Assembly: GCF_008000755.1 (NCBI RefSeq)
Contig: NZ_CP041690.1
Span: 4,118,001 to 4,182,000, forward strand
DNA length: 64,000 nucleotides
Direction: 5' to 3'
DNA from: Youhaiella tibetensis
GTDB taxonomy: Bacteria > Pseudomonadota > Alphaproteobacteria > Rhizobiales > Devosiaceae
Made by a program: the position numbers and the translations under genes. The notes under the pieces were generated by a model. It was not told where the DNA came from and did not search any database. It saw nothing but the letters and a program-made list of their open reading frames with translations. Below, one piece after another: positions 45,520 through 58,033 of the stretch. Position 1 is the first letter of the stretch. Each line of letters begins with the position of its first letter.

Positions 45520-45945
45520 CTAGTGGATGTGCGCCTCGTCGATCTGACCGGCTTCCATCATCAGGTTCATCCAGCCCGAAACCAGTTCCTGGGCGAAGGA
45601 CTTGTCCTCGAAGGACTCGGCGCGGGCGAGCTGCTCCTGGGCATCGGCCAGGGCCTTCTCGATCGCGGCACGGTCGAAATCGGCAAAGCTCGACGCTTCC
45701 TCGGCGAGGATCGTCAGGCCCTCGGGCGAGACGTCGGCGAAGCCGCCGCGGACGTAGAAGGTTCGGTTGGTGCCGTCAGCGCGCACCACGGTGATGAAAC
45801 CGGGCTTGAGCGTGGTCATGAGCGGCGCGTGGTCGCCCAGCACCGTGAAATAGCCATCGGCGCCCGGAACGGCGACGGAGCGCGCATCCTCGGCCAGGAT
45901 CAGCTTTTCGGGCGAGACGATTTCGATGTGGATGCCTTCGGCCAT
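45520..45945 (-). CDS. atpC: F0F1 ATP synthase subunit epsilon
   Basis: A 141-residue central-stalk subunit. It begins IHIEIVSPEKLILAEDARSV and has the N-terminal beta-barrel pattern VPGADGYFTVLGDHAPLMTTLKPG, then a helical C-terminal domain (FDRAAIEKALADAQEQL). I chose the ATG giving MAEGIHIEI; earlier in-frame codons have no ATG. Last gene of the F1 operon, with a strong terminator behind it. Confidence 0.96.
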   Translation of the reverse strand: MAEGIHIEIVSPEKLILAEDARSVAVPGADGYFTVLGDHAPLMTTLKPGFITVVRADGTNRTFYVRGGFADVSPEGLTILAEEASSFADFDRAAIEKALADAQEQLARAESFEDKSFAQELVSGWMNLMMEAGQIDEAHIH

Positions 45946-46028
45946 AACCTTTTTCCCCAAAGCGGCGGGCGGTCGAAGGAAGGCCCGGCGATGCCGGACC
46001 CTCCGAAGTTGAGTGCGAAGCGCGAAGC

Positions 46029-47489
<1,461 letters not shown>

Positions 47490-48365
47490 TTAGAGCGCTT
47501 CCGCGCCCGAAATGATTTCGATGAGTTCTTTGGTGATCTGCGCCTGGCGCTGACGATTGTAGGAAAGCTGAAGCTTCCGGATCATCTCGCCGGCGTTGCG
47601 GGTCGCGTTGTCCATGGCGCTCATCTGGGCGCCGTAGAAGGAAGCCCCGTTCTCGAGCAGCGCGCGATAGATCTGCATGGAGATATTGCGCGGCAGGAGA
47701 TCGTTGAGGATCGCTTCTTCGCTCGGCTCGTATTCGTACGAGAGCGCGGAGGCATCGGCCTCGGTCTCCTCGAACTTGGCCGGGATGAGCTGCTGGGCGG
47801 TCGGGACCTGCGCGATCACCGACACGAACTTGGAAAAGAACAGGGTCGCCACGTCGAACTCGCCGGCGGCGAACATGGAGAGCACCTTCTCCCCGATCGC
47901 CTGGGCGTTCGAGAAGCCGACCTTCTTGACGTCGCGCAGCGTGATGTACTCGACGATGTTGCCGGCGAACTGGCGCTTGAGGATATCCTGCCCCTTGCGG
48001 CCGACAGTCAGGATCTTGACCGTCTTGCCCTGGGCGAGCAGCTGCTGGGCGTGATCGCGGGCAAGGCGCGCGATGGCCGAGTTGAAAGCGCCGGCCAGGC
48101 CGCGCTCGCCGGTGGCAACCACCAGCAGGTGCACCTGGTCCTTGCCGGTACCGGCCAGCAGGATCGGGGCGCCGGCGCGGCCTTCATAGGCAGCGCCGAG
48201 GCCGGCCAGAACCTTGCTCATGCGCTCGGCATAGGGACGCGCAGCCTCTGCAGCTTCCTGGGCGCGACGGAGCTTGGCCGCCGCGACCATCTGCATGGCC
48301 TTGGTGATCTTCTGGGTCGACTTGACCGAGGTGATCCGGTTCTTAAGGTCCTTTAGCGAAGGCAT
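47490..48365 (-). CDS. atpG: F0F1 ATP synthase subunit gamma
   Basis: A 291-residue rotor subunit. The N-terminal coiled-coil helix is [20 protein letters not shown], followed by [13 protein letters not shown] and the C-terminal helix with [32 protein letters not shown], both of which form the asymmetric axle. The central domain ([12 protein letters not shown]) matches the family. It lies between atpA (35 bases) and atpD. Confidence 0.97.
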   Translation of the reverse strand: MPSLKDLKNRITSVKSTQKITKAMQMVAAAKLRRAQEAAEAARPYAERMSKVLAGLGAAYEGRAGAPILLAGTGKDQVHLLVVATGERGLAGAFNSAIARLARDHAQQLLAQGKTVKILTVGRKGQDILKRQFAGNIVEYITLRDVKKVGFSNAQAIGEKVLSMFAAGEFDVATLFFSKFVSVIAQVPTAQQLIPAKFEETEADASALSYEYEPSEEAILNDLLPRNISMQIYRALLENGASFYGAQMSAMDNATRNAGEMIRKLQLSYNRQRQAQITKELIEIISGAEAL

Positions 48366-48400
48366 AAGCCAAGGCTCTCCTTATTGGGCCGCTGTCGGTC

Positions 48401-49935
<1,535 letters not shown>

Positions 49936-49936
<1 letters not shown>

Positions 49937-50496
49937 TACCCGACCTCTTTCATGGCGATCTTCATCGCAGTCAATTTGGTTTTGAGAGAAGAATCGATCA
50001 TCTGCGAGCCGACCTTGACCACAAGGCCGCCGATCAGAGACGGATCGACAAATTCGGTGAGCATGACGGTCTTGCCGAGCTTGCCCTTGAGCGTCTCGGC
50101 CAGGCTTGCCAGCTGGTCCTTCGTGAGGGCCGAAGCGGAAGTCACTTCAGCGGAAACTTCGCCGCGCGACTTGGCGGCCAGCGCCTTGAACTCGGCGATG
50201 ATCGCCGGCACCGCGAAGAGGCGCCCGTTGCGGGCCACCACGCGCAGCGCATTGGCGACGGTCTTGTCGAGCGAGGCCTTGTTGAGCAGCTCGTCGAGCG
50301 CCGTGGCCTTTTCGTCGGTGGTGATGACGGGGGAGCGGAGGAACCGCTGGAAATCCTGGCTCTCGCCGATCAGCTTGGAGACCGCATCGAGCCCCGCTTC
50401 TACGGCAGGAACAGTGCCTTCGCTGCTGGCGAGATCAAAAAGCGCGGAGGCGTAAGGCCTCGCAATGTGCACAAGTACCGAATTCTGCGCGCTCAA
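49936..50496 (-). CDS. atpH: F0F1 ATP synthase subunit delta
   Basis: A 186-residue peripheral-stalk subunit. [16 protein letters not shown] is the N-terminal family signature, and [26 protein letters not shown] the C-terminal one. I prefer a TTG start at 50496 (giving [15 protein letters not shown]), which matches the usual length of about 186; a GTG at 50535 would add 13 residues. First gene of the F1 operon. The F0 genes are not in the window, as expected for alphaproteobacteria. Confidence 0.92.
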
Positions 50497-50770
50497 ACTC
50501 GCATCACCCTCTTGTTTTCGCCCCAACCTGTCCACGCGCGAACGACGCGGAGTTCAGTACATCGAACCGGGCGGTCGTTGACGCTTGGACGTGTCGAATG
50601 GACAGGGCTACCCGCGAGCCCCTTGAAATTCGCGCCCCCTCTAACACAAGGTTTGAGCCCCGCGCAAGGCTCGCAGACCGGATTCCGACGCCGTCAATTG
50701 TCGCAGTACACAAGGCTTTCGCCAACGTGTGGACAATGCTCGGGGATTCCCGGATTTGCCGGCCTGGCGA

Positions 50771-52951
50771 TCAGAAAAAACTCTGCGGGTCGATATCGAC
50801 CTGGACCCTCAGATTCCCGGTGGGCCGCTCGGCATTGCCGAGCCAGAACCGCACATAGCCGGAAAGGTCGAAATCCTTGGCGCTCTGGGCCAGGAGCCGG
50901 ACGCGGTGGCGTCCGCGCACCATGGCCACCGGCGCATCGGCCGGGCCGAAGAGGCGCAGGTCCTCGGCCATGGGCGCCGCGGCCAGCAGGCGCCTGGCGA
51001 AATTGAAGGCGTCGTCATGCTCGTTGGCCGAGACGATCAGCGCCGCCAGCCGCCCGAACGGGGGCAATTGCCCGTCGCGGCGAACCTTGAGCTCATGCTG
51101 GTAGAAGGCCTCCCGGTCCGACCTGACCATGGCCTCCATCACCGGGTGGGTGGGATGATAGGTCTGCAGGAACGCCTTGCCCGCCCGCGCGGCGCGCCCG
51201 GCCCGGCCGGTGACCTGGGTCAGGATCTGGAAGGTCTTTTCGGCGGCGCGCGGATCGCCATGGGCGAGCCCGAGATCGGCGTCGAGCACGCCGACAAGCG
51301 TCAACTTTTCGAAATGATGGCCCTTGGCCACGAGCTGGGTGCCGATGACCAGATCGTATTCGCCCTTCTCGATCTCGGTGAAGCGGTCGCGCAATTGCGC
51401 ATTGGACCCCATGTCCGAGGAGAGGATCACCCGCCGCGCATCGGGAAAGCGCGCCGCCGCCTCTTCGGCCACGCGCTCGATGCCCGGCCCGATCGGCACG
51501 AGCGAATCCACCGACCCGCATTCCCCGCAGGCCTTGGGCACCTTCTGCTCATGCCCGCAATGATGGCACATGAGCACGCCGCGGAAGCGGTGTTCCACCA
51601 GCCACGCCGAGCAGTCGGGACACTGATACTGATGCCCGCAGGCGCGGCAGAGGGTGAGCGGGGCATAGCCGCGCCGGTTGAGGAAGAGCAGCGCCTGCTC
51701 GCCCCTGTCGAGCGTGGCGAAGATCTCGCGGGCGAGGCGCGGGGCGATCCACGAACCCTTTTCGGGCCCCTCCTCGCGCATGTCGAGCGCGGTGATGTCC
51801 GGGAGCTGCGCGGCGGCGAACCGGCTCTCGAGCTTCACATGCAGGTATTTGCCGGTATCGGCATTGTTGCGCGATTCGACCGAGGGCGTCGCCGAGGAGA
51901 GGATGACGCGGGCCTGCGAGAGCGAGCCGCGCACCACCGCCATGTCGCGGGCGTGGTAATTGACCCCGTCCGACTGCTTGAAGGCCCCGTCATGCTCTTC
52001 GTCGAGCACGATCATGCCCAGCTCGTGGAACGGCAGGAACAGCGCCGAGCGCGCCCCGACCACCGCGCGCACCTGCCCTGTGAGCACGCCGCGCCAGGTG
52101 CGGGCGCGCTGCACCGGGGTCATGTCCGAATGCCACTCGGCCGGCCGGGTGCCGAAGCGCCGGGTGAAGCGTTCGAGGAAGGTGTGGGTCAGCGCGATTT
52201 CGGGCAAGAGGATCAGCGCCTGCCGCCCGGCCTCGAGCGTATCGGCCACCGCCTCGAAGAAGACCTCGGTCTTGCCGCCGCCGGTGACGCCGTCGAGCAG
52301 GGCCACGCCGAATTTATGGGGATCGAGGCTGCGGATCTGGTCCATCGCCGCCTGCTGCTCGGTGCTGAGCCTTGGCCGCGCCGCATCCGGATCTGGCGGC
52401 AGGGCAATGGGCGGGGGCGGAATTTCGATGCGCTCGAGCGCCCCGGCCTTTTCGAGCCCTTCCACCACCGAGGGCGAAACGCCCGAGGCGCCGACAATGG
52501 CGGCCTTGGCCCAGGCGAGGCCATCGGCCACGACATCCATGACGCGCAGCCGCGCATCGGTCATGCGCTCGGGCTCGTGCCCGGTCTTGCGGAAGGCGGT
52601 GATCGGCCGCTCGGCCTCGAGCGCCTCGGTCGAGCGCAGCACGGCCCGCAGCACGGCGCCGGGCGCGGCCAGGGTATAGCGGGAGACCCATTCCACGAGG
52701 CGCAGCAGCTCTTCGGAGAGCGGCGGGACGTCGTAGACGCGGGCGATATCCTTGAGGCGATTATGGGCAAAATTGTCCTTGGGCTGCCCCCAGACCACCC
52801 CGAGCGTCAGCCGCCCGATCAGCGGCACCGCCACGATCGAGCCACGCGTCACCGTCATCCCCGCCGGCACCCGGTAGGAATAGGGGCCCTCGACGGAGAC
52901 CGAGACCATGACGGCGACGATGTCGGGAGAATCTTCCAATTGCCTGTCCAC
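50771..52951 (-). CDS. priA: Primosomal replication protein PriA (3'-5' helicase)
   Basis: A 726-residue replication-restart helicase. In order: the N-terminal 3'-DNA-binding domain (RVPAGMTVTRGSIVAVPLIGR), helicase lobe 1 with Walker A DGVTGGGKTEVF and Walker B DEEHDGAF, the two zinc-binding clusters with CRACGHQYQCPDC and CHHCGHEQKVPKACGECG (eight cysteines), and lobe 2 with GTQLVAKGHHF and QVTGRAGRAARAG. It reloads DnaB at stalled forks. It lies upstream of atpH on the same strand (274 bases apart) and is divergent from xerC, an order I recall from other Hyphomicrobiales. Confidence 0.96.
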   Translation of the reverse strand: MDRQLEDSPDIVAVMVSVSVEGPYSYRVPAGMTVTRGSIVAVPLIGRLTLGVVWGQPKDNFAHNRLKDIARVYDVPPLSEELLRLVEWVSRYTLAAPGAVLRAVLRSTEALEAERPITAFRKTGHEPERMTDARLRVMDVVADGLAWAKAAIVGASGVSPSVVEGLEKAGALERIEIPPPPIALPPDPDAARPRLSTEQQAAMDQIRSLDPHKFGVALLDGVTGGGKTEVFFEAVADTLEAGRQALILLPEIALTHTFLERFTRRFGTRPAEWHSDMTPVQRARTWRGVLTGQVRAVVGARSALFLPFHELGMIVLDEEHDGAFKQSDGVNYHARDMAVVRGSLSQARVILSSATPSVESRNNADTGKYLHVKLESRFAAAQLPDITALDMREEGPEKGSWIAPRLAREIFATLDRGEQALLFLNRRGYAPLTLCRACGHQYQCPDCSAWLVEHRFRGVLMCHHCGHEQKVPKACGECGSVDSLVPIGPGIERVAEEAAARFPDARRVILSSDMGSNAQLRDRFTEIEKGEYDLVIGTQLVAKGHHFEKLTLVGVLDADLGLAHGDPRAAEKTFQILTQVTGRAGRAARAGKAFLQTYHPTHPVMEAMVRSDREAFYQHELKVRRDGQLPPFGRLAALIVSANEHDDAFNFARRLLAAAPMAEDLRLFGPADAPVAMVRGRHRVRLLAQSAKDFDLSGYVRFWLGNAERPTGNLRVQVDIDPQSFF

Positions 52952-53175
52952 GCGATGAGGCTAGAGCCTAGAGCACAAAGAGGGAACAGGAGCCAAGGGG
53001 TTTGTGCACACGAGAAGGGGAGCGGATGGAGGGGGGTGAGAGGGAGAGAGCACCCCAAGTGTCTCCTTCCCGGCGAAGGTGGGGCAGACACCCGGGCCAG
53101 GAACCGGGAACCGGGCAAGGGAGAAGCGTGGCGCCGGTCAGCACTTTGCTAAGCACTGCCCGCTAGGCTTGCCCC

Positions 53176-54105
53176 ATGCCCAACACCGCCTTCACCGTCG
53201 ACGCTTTCCTCAACGATCAGCTCGCGCGCTGGCAGCGCGACCTTGTGGCGGTGCGGCGCCTGGCGCCCAAGACGCTCGAGGCCTATCAGCGCGACCTTGG
53301 CCAGTTCCTCGATTTTCTTTCCGGCCATGCCGGCGGCGAGGTGACGCTGACCACGCTCAGAGAGCTGCGCGCCGCCGATATCCGCGCTTTCATGGCCAGC
53401 CGGCGCGGCGAGGAGGTGAGCTCGCGCTCGCTGGCCCGCGCGCTCTCGGCGATGAAATCGTTCTTCGCCTTTCTCGAGCGCGAAGGAGTGATGGCGACCG
53501 AAGCCTTCAACGCCATCAGGACGCCCAAGATCGGCAGGTCGCTGCCCAAGGCCCTCACCGTCATCGAGGCCAAGCGCACCATCTCGACCACCGCCGAACT
53601 CGAGGAGCGCCCCTGGATCGCGGCGCGCGACATGGCGGTGCTCTCGCTATGCTACGGCACGGGCCTGCGTATTTCCGAAGCCCTGGCGCTCACGCCCGCC
53701 GACCTCGATTCGGATACGCTGCGCGTCACCGGCAAGGGCGGCAGGACGCGGATGGTGCCGCTGATCGCCCCGGTGCGGCGCGCCATCGACGCTTATCTGG
53801 AAATCTGCCCCTTCGGGCTCGACCCGGGCGAGCCGCTGTTTCGCGGCGCCAAGGGCGGCGTGCTGTCGCCGCGCCTCGTCCAGATGCGGGTGGCGCAATT
53901 GCGCGGCGCGCTGGGCCTGCCGCCCTCGGCGACGCCCCATGCCCTGCGCCATTCCTTCGCCACGCACCTGCTGGGCAAGGGCGGCGACCTGCGCGCCATC
54001 CAGGAACTGCTGGGCCACGCCTCGCTTTCGACCACCCAGATCTATACCGCCGTCGATACCGACCGGCTGCTCGAGAGCTACCACAAGGCCCATCCGCGCG
54101 CGTGA
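53176..54105 (+). CDS. xerC: Tyrosine recombinase XerC
   Basis: A 309-residue site-specific recombinase that resolves chromosome dimers at dif with XerD. N-terminal SAM-like core-binding domain (about 10-100) and C-terminal catalytic domain with the active-site residues: Arg in YGTGLRISEALAL, Lys in TGKGGRTRMVPL, His and Arg in HALRHSFATHLL, His in LLGHASLSTTQ and the nucleophile Tyr in IYTAVDTDRLL. I call it XerC rather than XerD or a phage integrase because it sits beside priA and no phage genes are near. The XerC/XerD choice rests on context. Confidence 0.9.
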   Translation: MPNTAFTVDAFLNDQLARWQRDLVAVRRLAPKTLEAYQRDLGQFLDFLSGHAGGEVTLTTLRELRAADIRAFMASRRGEEVSSRSLARALSAMKSFFAFLEREGVMATEAFNAIRTPKIGRSLPKALTVIEAKRTISTTAELEERPWIAARDMAVLSLCYGTGLRISEALALTPADLDSDTLRVTGKGGRTRMVPLIAPVRRAIDAYLEICPFGLDPGEPLFRGAKGGVLSPRLVQMRVAQLRGALGLPPSATPHALRHSFATHLLGKGGDLRAIQELLGHASLSTTQIYTAVDTDRLLESYHKAHPRA

Positions 54106-54500
54106 ATCGCATGCTTTTCCGGGGTGCGTTTCTGGCGGGTCTTCAGTCGCCAATTTCGTTATAACATATTGATATTACTATATATTATGCCCGCATGCGT
54201 ACGGCCAATCGATAAAATTTGACGAAAGTCCGGGCCCTTTTCCGGGCCTTTCGCGCCGGTGCGGCGCCGGCACCTGTGACGAACGCGCGGCAAAACGCCT
54301 TGCCGCACGCGGCGGGCGGGTGTAAGCGCTCATCGCATGCACCAGCGCGCCATTACCATTCTTGGCCTCCTCCTTCTTGGTTCCTTCCGGGAGCCGGGCC
54401 GAGCGCGCGTGTAGATAATTCGAGCGTTTCGTTTCACCGGTCCCGCCATCAGGCGCTCCGGTGACAGATGGCAGGACCACCCAACAAGCCAAGGTCTTTC
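54106..54500. other. 395-base intergenic region after xerC
   Basis: No gene seen. The left third is AT-rich and unlike its surroundings (ATAACATATTGATATTAC region, 54161-54190) and carries copy B of the AT-rich composite element. It is followed by GC-rich inverted sequence (CCGGGCCC ... CCGGGCC, 54230-54250) and then T/C-rich sequence up to the EamA gene. The promoter of that gene should be here but is not clear. Confidence 0.6.
54161..54223 (+). repeat. AT-rich composite element, copy B
   Basis: ATAAC (54161-54165), TGATATTA (54170-54177) and AATCGATAAAATTTGAC (54207-54223): exact matches to copy A at 3286-3348, at identical spacing (9 and 37 bases between block starts). It follows the xerC stop by 56 bases and is in the same orientation to its upstream gene as copy A. 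Confidence 0.6.
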
Positions 54501-55481
54501 ATGCCATCGACAGCCTCCTCCCCGACCGCGCCATCCGCACCCGGTATCGACTATGTCGGCTATGCCCTCGCCATCGGCGGGGCGGTGCTCTTTTCCACCA
54601 AGGGCATCTTCATCAAGCTTGCCTACCAGCACGGCGTGCCCACCGAGACGGTGCTCGCCCTGCGCATGCTGGTGGCCCTGCCCGTCTACGCGGTGATCCT
54701 GGTGACGCTGCTGCGGCGCAATCCGACCCTGCGCCAGAAGCTCACCCCGTCCCTCGTGATCTCGAGCATGGCCGTGGGCATGTTGGGCTATTACGTGTCG
54801 AGCTATCTCGATTTCGCCGGGCTCAATTTCCTTTCGGCCCAGTTCGAGCGGCTGGTGCTGTTCACCTATCCCTTCTTCACCCTCATGTTCGGCGTCTGGT
54901 TCTTCGGGGATCGCATGAACTGGGGCGTGGTGCCGGGCATGGCCCTCTCCTACCTGGGCCTGCTGGTGATTTTCGGCTGGAACCTCTCCACCAATCCGGA
55001 TGGCCTTTGGGTCGGCACCGGCCTGGTCCTGGCTTCCGCGCTGACCTTCGCCTTCTACCAGCACCTGGCCAAGCGGCAGATGAACCATATCGGCACCGGG
55101 CTTTTCACCTGCATCGCCATGGGCACGGCCGCCATCGCCGCCATCACCCAGAACACCCTCTGGCACGGGGTGGCGAGTTATGGCGCGCTCTCGGCCCCGG
55201 TCTGGGGTTATGGGCTGGCGCTGGGGGTCCTGGGCACGGTGGTGCCCTCGTTCCTGATGAACGGCGGCATCGCGCGCATCGGGGCCCGGGCGACCTCCTC
55301 GACCGGCGCCTTCGGCCCGCTTTTCACCATCGCCATCGCCGTAGTCGTTCTCAACGAGCCTTTTACCCTCTACCATGCCGTCGGCACGGCCTGCGTCATC
55401 CTGGGTTCGGTCTGGTTCGGCCGCGCCGATAACCGGGCCAAGGCAAAGGCCAGGACGACCCAGGCGGCGGCCGCTGCCTGA
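54501..55481 (+). CDS. DMT superfamily transporter (EamA domain)
   Basis: A 326-residue inner-membrane protein with ten predicted helices in two EamA repeats. The first begins ALAIGGAVLFSTKGIFIKLAYQHGV, and the second repeat includes GTVVPSFLMNGGIARIGARATSSTG, a typical pattern near the end of the DMT fold. It probably exports or imports metabolites; the substrate is unknown. I chose the ATG at 54501, preceded by AAGG 6 bases upstream; an ATG at 54468 would add 11 residues. A strong terminator follows. Confidence 0.9.
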   Translation: MPSTASSPTAPSAPGIDYVGYALAIGGAVLFSTKGIFIKLAYQHGVPTETVLALRMLVALPVYAVILVTLLRRNPTLRQKLTPSLVISSMAVGMLGYYVSSYLDFAGLNFLSAQFERLVLFTYPFFTLMFGVWFFGDRMNWGVVPGMALSYLGLLVIFGWNLSTNPDGLWVGTGLVLASALTFAFYQHLAKRQMNHIGTGLFTCIAMGTAAIAAITQNTLWHGVASYGALSAPVWGYGLALGVLGTVVPSFLMNGGIARIGARATSSTGAFGPLFTIAIAVVVLNEPFTLYHAVGTACVILGSVWFGRADNRAKAKARTTQAAAAA

Positions 55482-55489
55482 TCGAGGAA

Positions 55490-55517
55490 CCCCGGCCGAA
55501 ACCGGCCGGGGCTTCTT
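55490..55517 (+). terminator. Terminator of the EamA transporter gene
   Basis: CCCCGGCC (55490-55497) and GGCCGGGG (55504-55511) with loop GAAACC, followed by CTTCTT. It starts 8 bases after the stop. Confidence 0.87.
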
Positions 55518-55585
55518 AACGCTTGGCCAACCACATGGTTAGACAAAATACGTTTGGTGCAATCGGCCATTAACGCGTTCACGGC

Positions 55586-57928
55586 ATGATCGCCAGGTTT
55601 CGGAACCTCATCATGTTCTACTCGGCAAGACGCAAACTACCGGCCGTGGATTACGTGTCGATCGTCCGGTCGCTCTACGCCGACCCGCGTTCGATGGCCT
55701 ACGGGATGATCTGCTCGGCAATCGCTGCCGGGGTTTCAGCCTATGGCGCTTCCTCGCCCCTGCTCTACGCGATGGCCGCGATGTTCTTCATCGTGTGCGT
55801 CCTGCGCGTGCTCGACATGCAGGCTTTCGCGCGCACCACCCTGGCCTCCGACGATGCCGACGCCGCCGCCGTCTGGGAAGTGCGCATGACCATCGGCGCG
55901 GTGGTGACCGCCGCGCTCCATGGCCTTTGGTGTTTCGTTTCCCTCTGGGTCAATGACGGCGGCTTTGCCGCCTTCGCCGCCGCGGTGGTGACCATGGCCG
56001 GCGTTACCGGCATCGCCAACCGCAACTTCGCCATGGACCGGCTGATCACCCTGCAGCTGCTCTCGATCACCGTGCCGTTCGGCGCGGGCCTGCTGCTCAA
56101 GGGCGACATCTACCACGCCACCATCGCGGTGCTGCTGATCCTGTTCATGGCCGGCATCCGCCGCATGGCCAGCAATCTGCGCGAAATCCTGCTCGGGGCC
56201 GTGCACGGGCGCATGGAGGCCAACCGGCTGGCGCTCGAGCTCGACACCGCCTTGACCACCATGCCGCACGGCCTGTGCATGCTCGACGACGCCGGGCGCG
56301 TCGCCGTGGTCAACCGCCGGGCCCGCGAGCTCTTTCCCGGCCTCTCGCCCGAGCGCAGCGTCGGGCGCTATCTCTCCCAGGTCATTTCCCAGTCGCGCCG
56401 CGACGGGCTCATCTCCCCGGCCCTCGGCCGCCAGCTCATGCGCGCCGTCGCCGCCGGCATGGGGCATCGAAAAATGGTGGTAACGCTACCACCTCAATTG
56501 CGCTGCGAAATCACCATTACCTCGGGCCAGGGCCACACGGTGATCATGTTCGAGGACATCACCGAGCGCGTGCGCGCCAACGAGCGCATCAACTACATGG
56601 CGCGCTTCGATGGCCTGACGAGCCTGCCCAACCGCCATTACTTCTCCGAGGAAGTCGAGGCGAGCCTGATCCGCAAGCGCCGCGGGCGCTCGCGCGAAAA
56701 CGTCATGCTCATGATGATCGACCTCGACGACTTCAAGCACGTCAACGACACCTTCGGCCATCCCGTGGGCGATGCCCTGCTGGTCGAGGCCGCCCGCCGC
56801 ATCCGCTCGGTGCTCGACACCAGCGCCGTGGCCGCCCGCTTCGGCGGCGATGAATTCATCGTCTACCGCCCCACGGGGGTCACGCGCCGCTCGGTCGAGC
56901 GCGACGCCACCGCCGTCCTCGAAGTACTCAGCCAGCCCTTCTTCATCATGGACCAAGTGCTCAAGGCCCATGCCTCGATCGGCATCGTGGTGGCCAAGCC
57001 CATCGAGGACCTGGCGACCCTGCTCACCCGCGCCGACCTGGCCCTCTATGGCGCCAAGGGGAGCGGCAAGGCGCAATGGGCCCTGTTCCACGACGTGATG
57101 GACATCGACTACCGCCAGCGCCAGCGCCTCAAGAGCGACCTGCGCGAGGCCCTCGACAAGAACGAGCTCTTCCTCGTCTACCAGCCCATCGTTGACATCC
57201 GCGACCACCGCATCATCGGCTGCGAGGCCCTGGCGCGCTGGAACCACCCCGAACTCGGCCGCATCCCGCCATCGGTCTTCGTGCCCATCGCCGAGGAGAT
57301 CGGCGCCATCTCGGACCTGACCCGGTTCGTGCTGACGACGGCCGCGCGCGAATGCGCCCTCTGGCCGAGCCCGCTCAAGGTGGCGGTGAACCTGTCGGCC
57401 ACCGATTTCCGCACCACCGACGTCGCCGAAATGGTGCGCCAGAGCCTGGTCAAGACCGGGCTGCCGGCCAACCGGCTCGAAGTGGAAATCACCGAATCCA
57501 CCCTCATCGAGGAAAAGCAGGCCGTCTCCAAGGCGCTCACGCTCCTGCGCGAACAGGGCGTCGGCGTGGCGCTCGACGATTTCGGCACCGGCTACTCGAG
57601 CCTTTCCTACCTGCACGCCCTGCCCTTCACCAAGCTCAAGATCGATCGCTCGTTCGTGGCCGACATCACCACCAGCGACCGCTCGCTCAAGCTGCTCTCC
57701 AACATCGCCAAGCTGAGCAAGGATCTCGACCTGACGGTGACCGTGGAGGGCATCGAGACCGAAGCCCAGCTCGCCGCCATCTCGCGCGCCGGCGATATCG
57801 ACCAGGTCCAGGGGTTCCTCTTCGGCGTGCCGCTGCCGCGGCGCGAGATCGCCGAACTGGTCGAACGCGTCGCCTATGCCCCCGGCGATGCCTTCAAGAT
57901 GCGCGCCGGAAAAGCCCTGCGCCACTAA
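55586..57928 (+). CDS. Membrane PAS-GGDEF-EAL protein (cyclic-di-GMP turnover)
   Basis: A 780-residue protein. A membrane module of five or six helices (about residues 30-200, starting MAYGMICSAIAAGVSAYGA) is followed by a PAS-like segment (about 215-330) with ALTTMPHGLCMLDDAGRVAV, a GGDEF domain (about 340-500) with FDGLTSLPNRHYFSEE, MIDLDDFKHVNDTFGH and ARFGGDEFIVYR, and an EAL domain (about 520-765) with GCEALARW, EITEST, DDFGTGYSSLSYL, KIDRSFV, EGIETEAQ and QGFLFGVPL. Both active sites look intact. It precedes the FeeM-like gene by 105 bases and two TTAACG half-sites lie upstream. Confidence 0.93.
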   Translation: MIARFRNLIMFYSARRKLPAVDYVSIVRSLYADPRSMAYGMICSAIAAGVSAYGASSPLLYAMAAMFFIVCVLRVLDMQAFARTTLASDDADAAAVWEVRMTIGAVVTAALHGLWCFVSLWVNDGGFAAFAAAVVTMAGVTGIANRNFAMDRLITLQLLSITVPFGAGLLLKGDIYHATIAVLLILFMAGIRRMASNLREILLGAVHGRMEANRLALELDTALTTMPHGLCMLDDAGRVAVVNRRARELFPGLSPERSVGRYLSQVISQSRRDGLISPALGRQLMRAVAAGMGHRKMVVTLPPQLRCEITITSGQGHTVIMFEDITERVRANERINYMARFDGLTSLPNRHYFSEEVEASLIRKRRGRSRENVMLMMIDLDDFKHVNDTFGHPVGDALLVEAARRIRSVLDTSAVAARFGGDEFIVYRPTGVTRRSVERDATAVLEVLSQPFFIMDQVLKAHASIGIVVAKPIEDLATLLTRADLALYGAKGSGKAQWALFHDVMDIDYRQRQRLKSDLREALDKNELFLVYQPIVDIRDHRIIGCEALARWNHPELGRIPPSVFVPIAEEIGAISDLTRFVLTTAARECALWPSPLKVAVNLSATDFRTTDVAEMVRQSLVKTGLPANRLEVEITESTLIEEKQAVSKALTLLREQGVGVALDDFGTGYSSLSYLHALPFTKLKIDRSFVADITTSDRSLKLLSNIAKLSKDLDLTVTVEGIETEAQLAAISRAGDIDQVQGFLFGVPLPRREIAELVERVAYAPGDAFKMRAGKALRH

Positions 57929-57944
57929 CGGCTTCCCGCCGACA

Positions 57945-57959
57945 TTAACCATAAATTAA
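57945..57959 (+). promoter_or_regulatory. CtrA-type box (TTAA-N7-TTAA)
   Basis: TTAA-CCATAAA-TTAA: both half-sites exact and 7 bases apart, the consensus for the alphaproteobacterial cell-cycle regulator CtrA. It starts 17 bases after the GGDEF-EAL stop and ends 74 bases before the ATG of the FeeM-like gene, a suitable promoter position. Confidence 0.65.
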
Positions 57960-57986
57960 GAAAACCCCGCCAAGCGACTGTCGCAT

Positions 57987-58001
57987 AGTTAAAATTTAAC
58001 T
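57987..58001. promoter_or_regulatory. Perfect 15-base AT-rich palindrome
   Basis: AGTTAAA-A-TTTAACT, perfectly symmetric, 32 bases before the ATG of the FeeM-like gene. It lies where RNA polymerase would bind, so it suits an operator. Its right part (AAAATTTAACTCAA) resembles AAAATTTGACTCAA next to copy A at 3340. Confidence 0.45.
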
Positions 58002-58033
58002 CAAATTGCGACTATCACTTAGTGGGTGTGATC

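Noticed and set aside
52414-52432. Possible additional LexA-like pairs (GAAC/GTTC) near priA, xerC and elsewhere
   Set aside because: The pairs I saw have wrong spacing (for example N3 near 53100); only the site at 9403 has the exact 7-base spacer.
53176-54105. Tyrosine recombinase as an integrase marking a mobile island
   Set aside because: Its neighbours are priA and the atp operon, no att repeats or phage genes are seen, and the length fits XerC.
54178-54492. Possible 104-residue protein on minus in the gap after xerC
   Set aside because: Runs through the AT-rich element and GC-rich palindromes, Arg/Pro-rich, no ribosome site or family feature.
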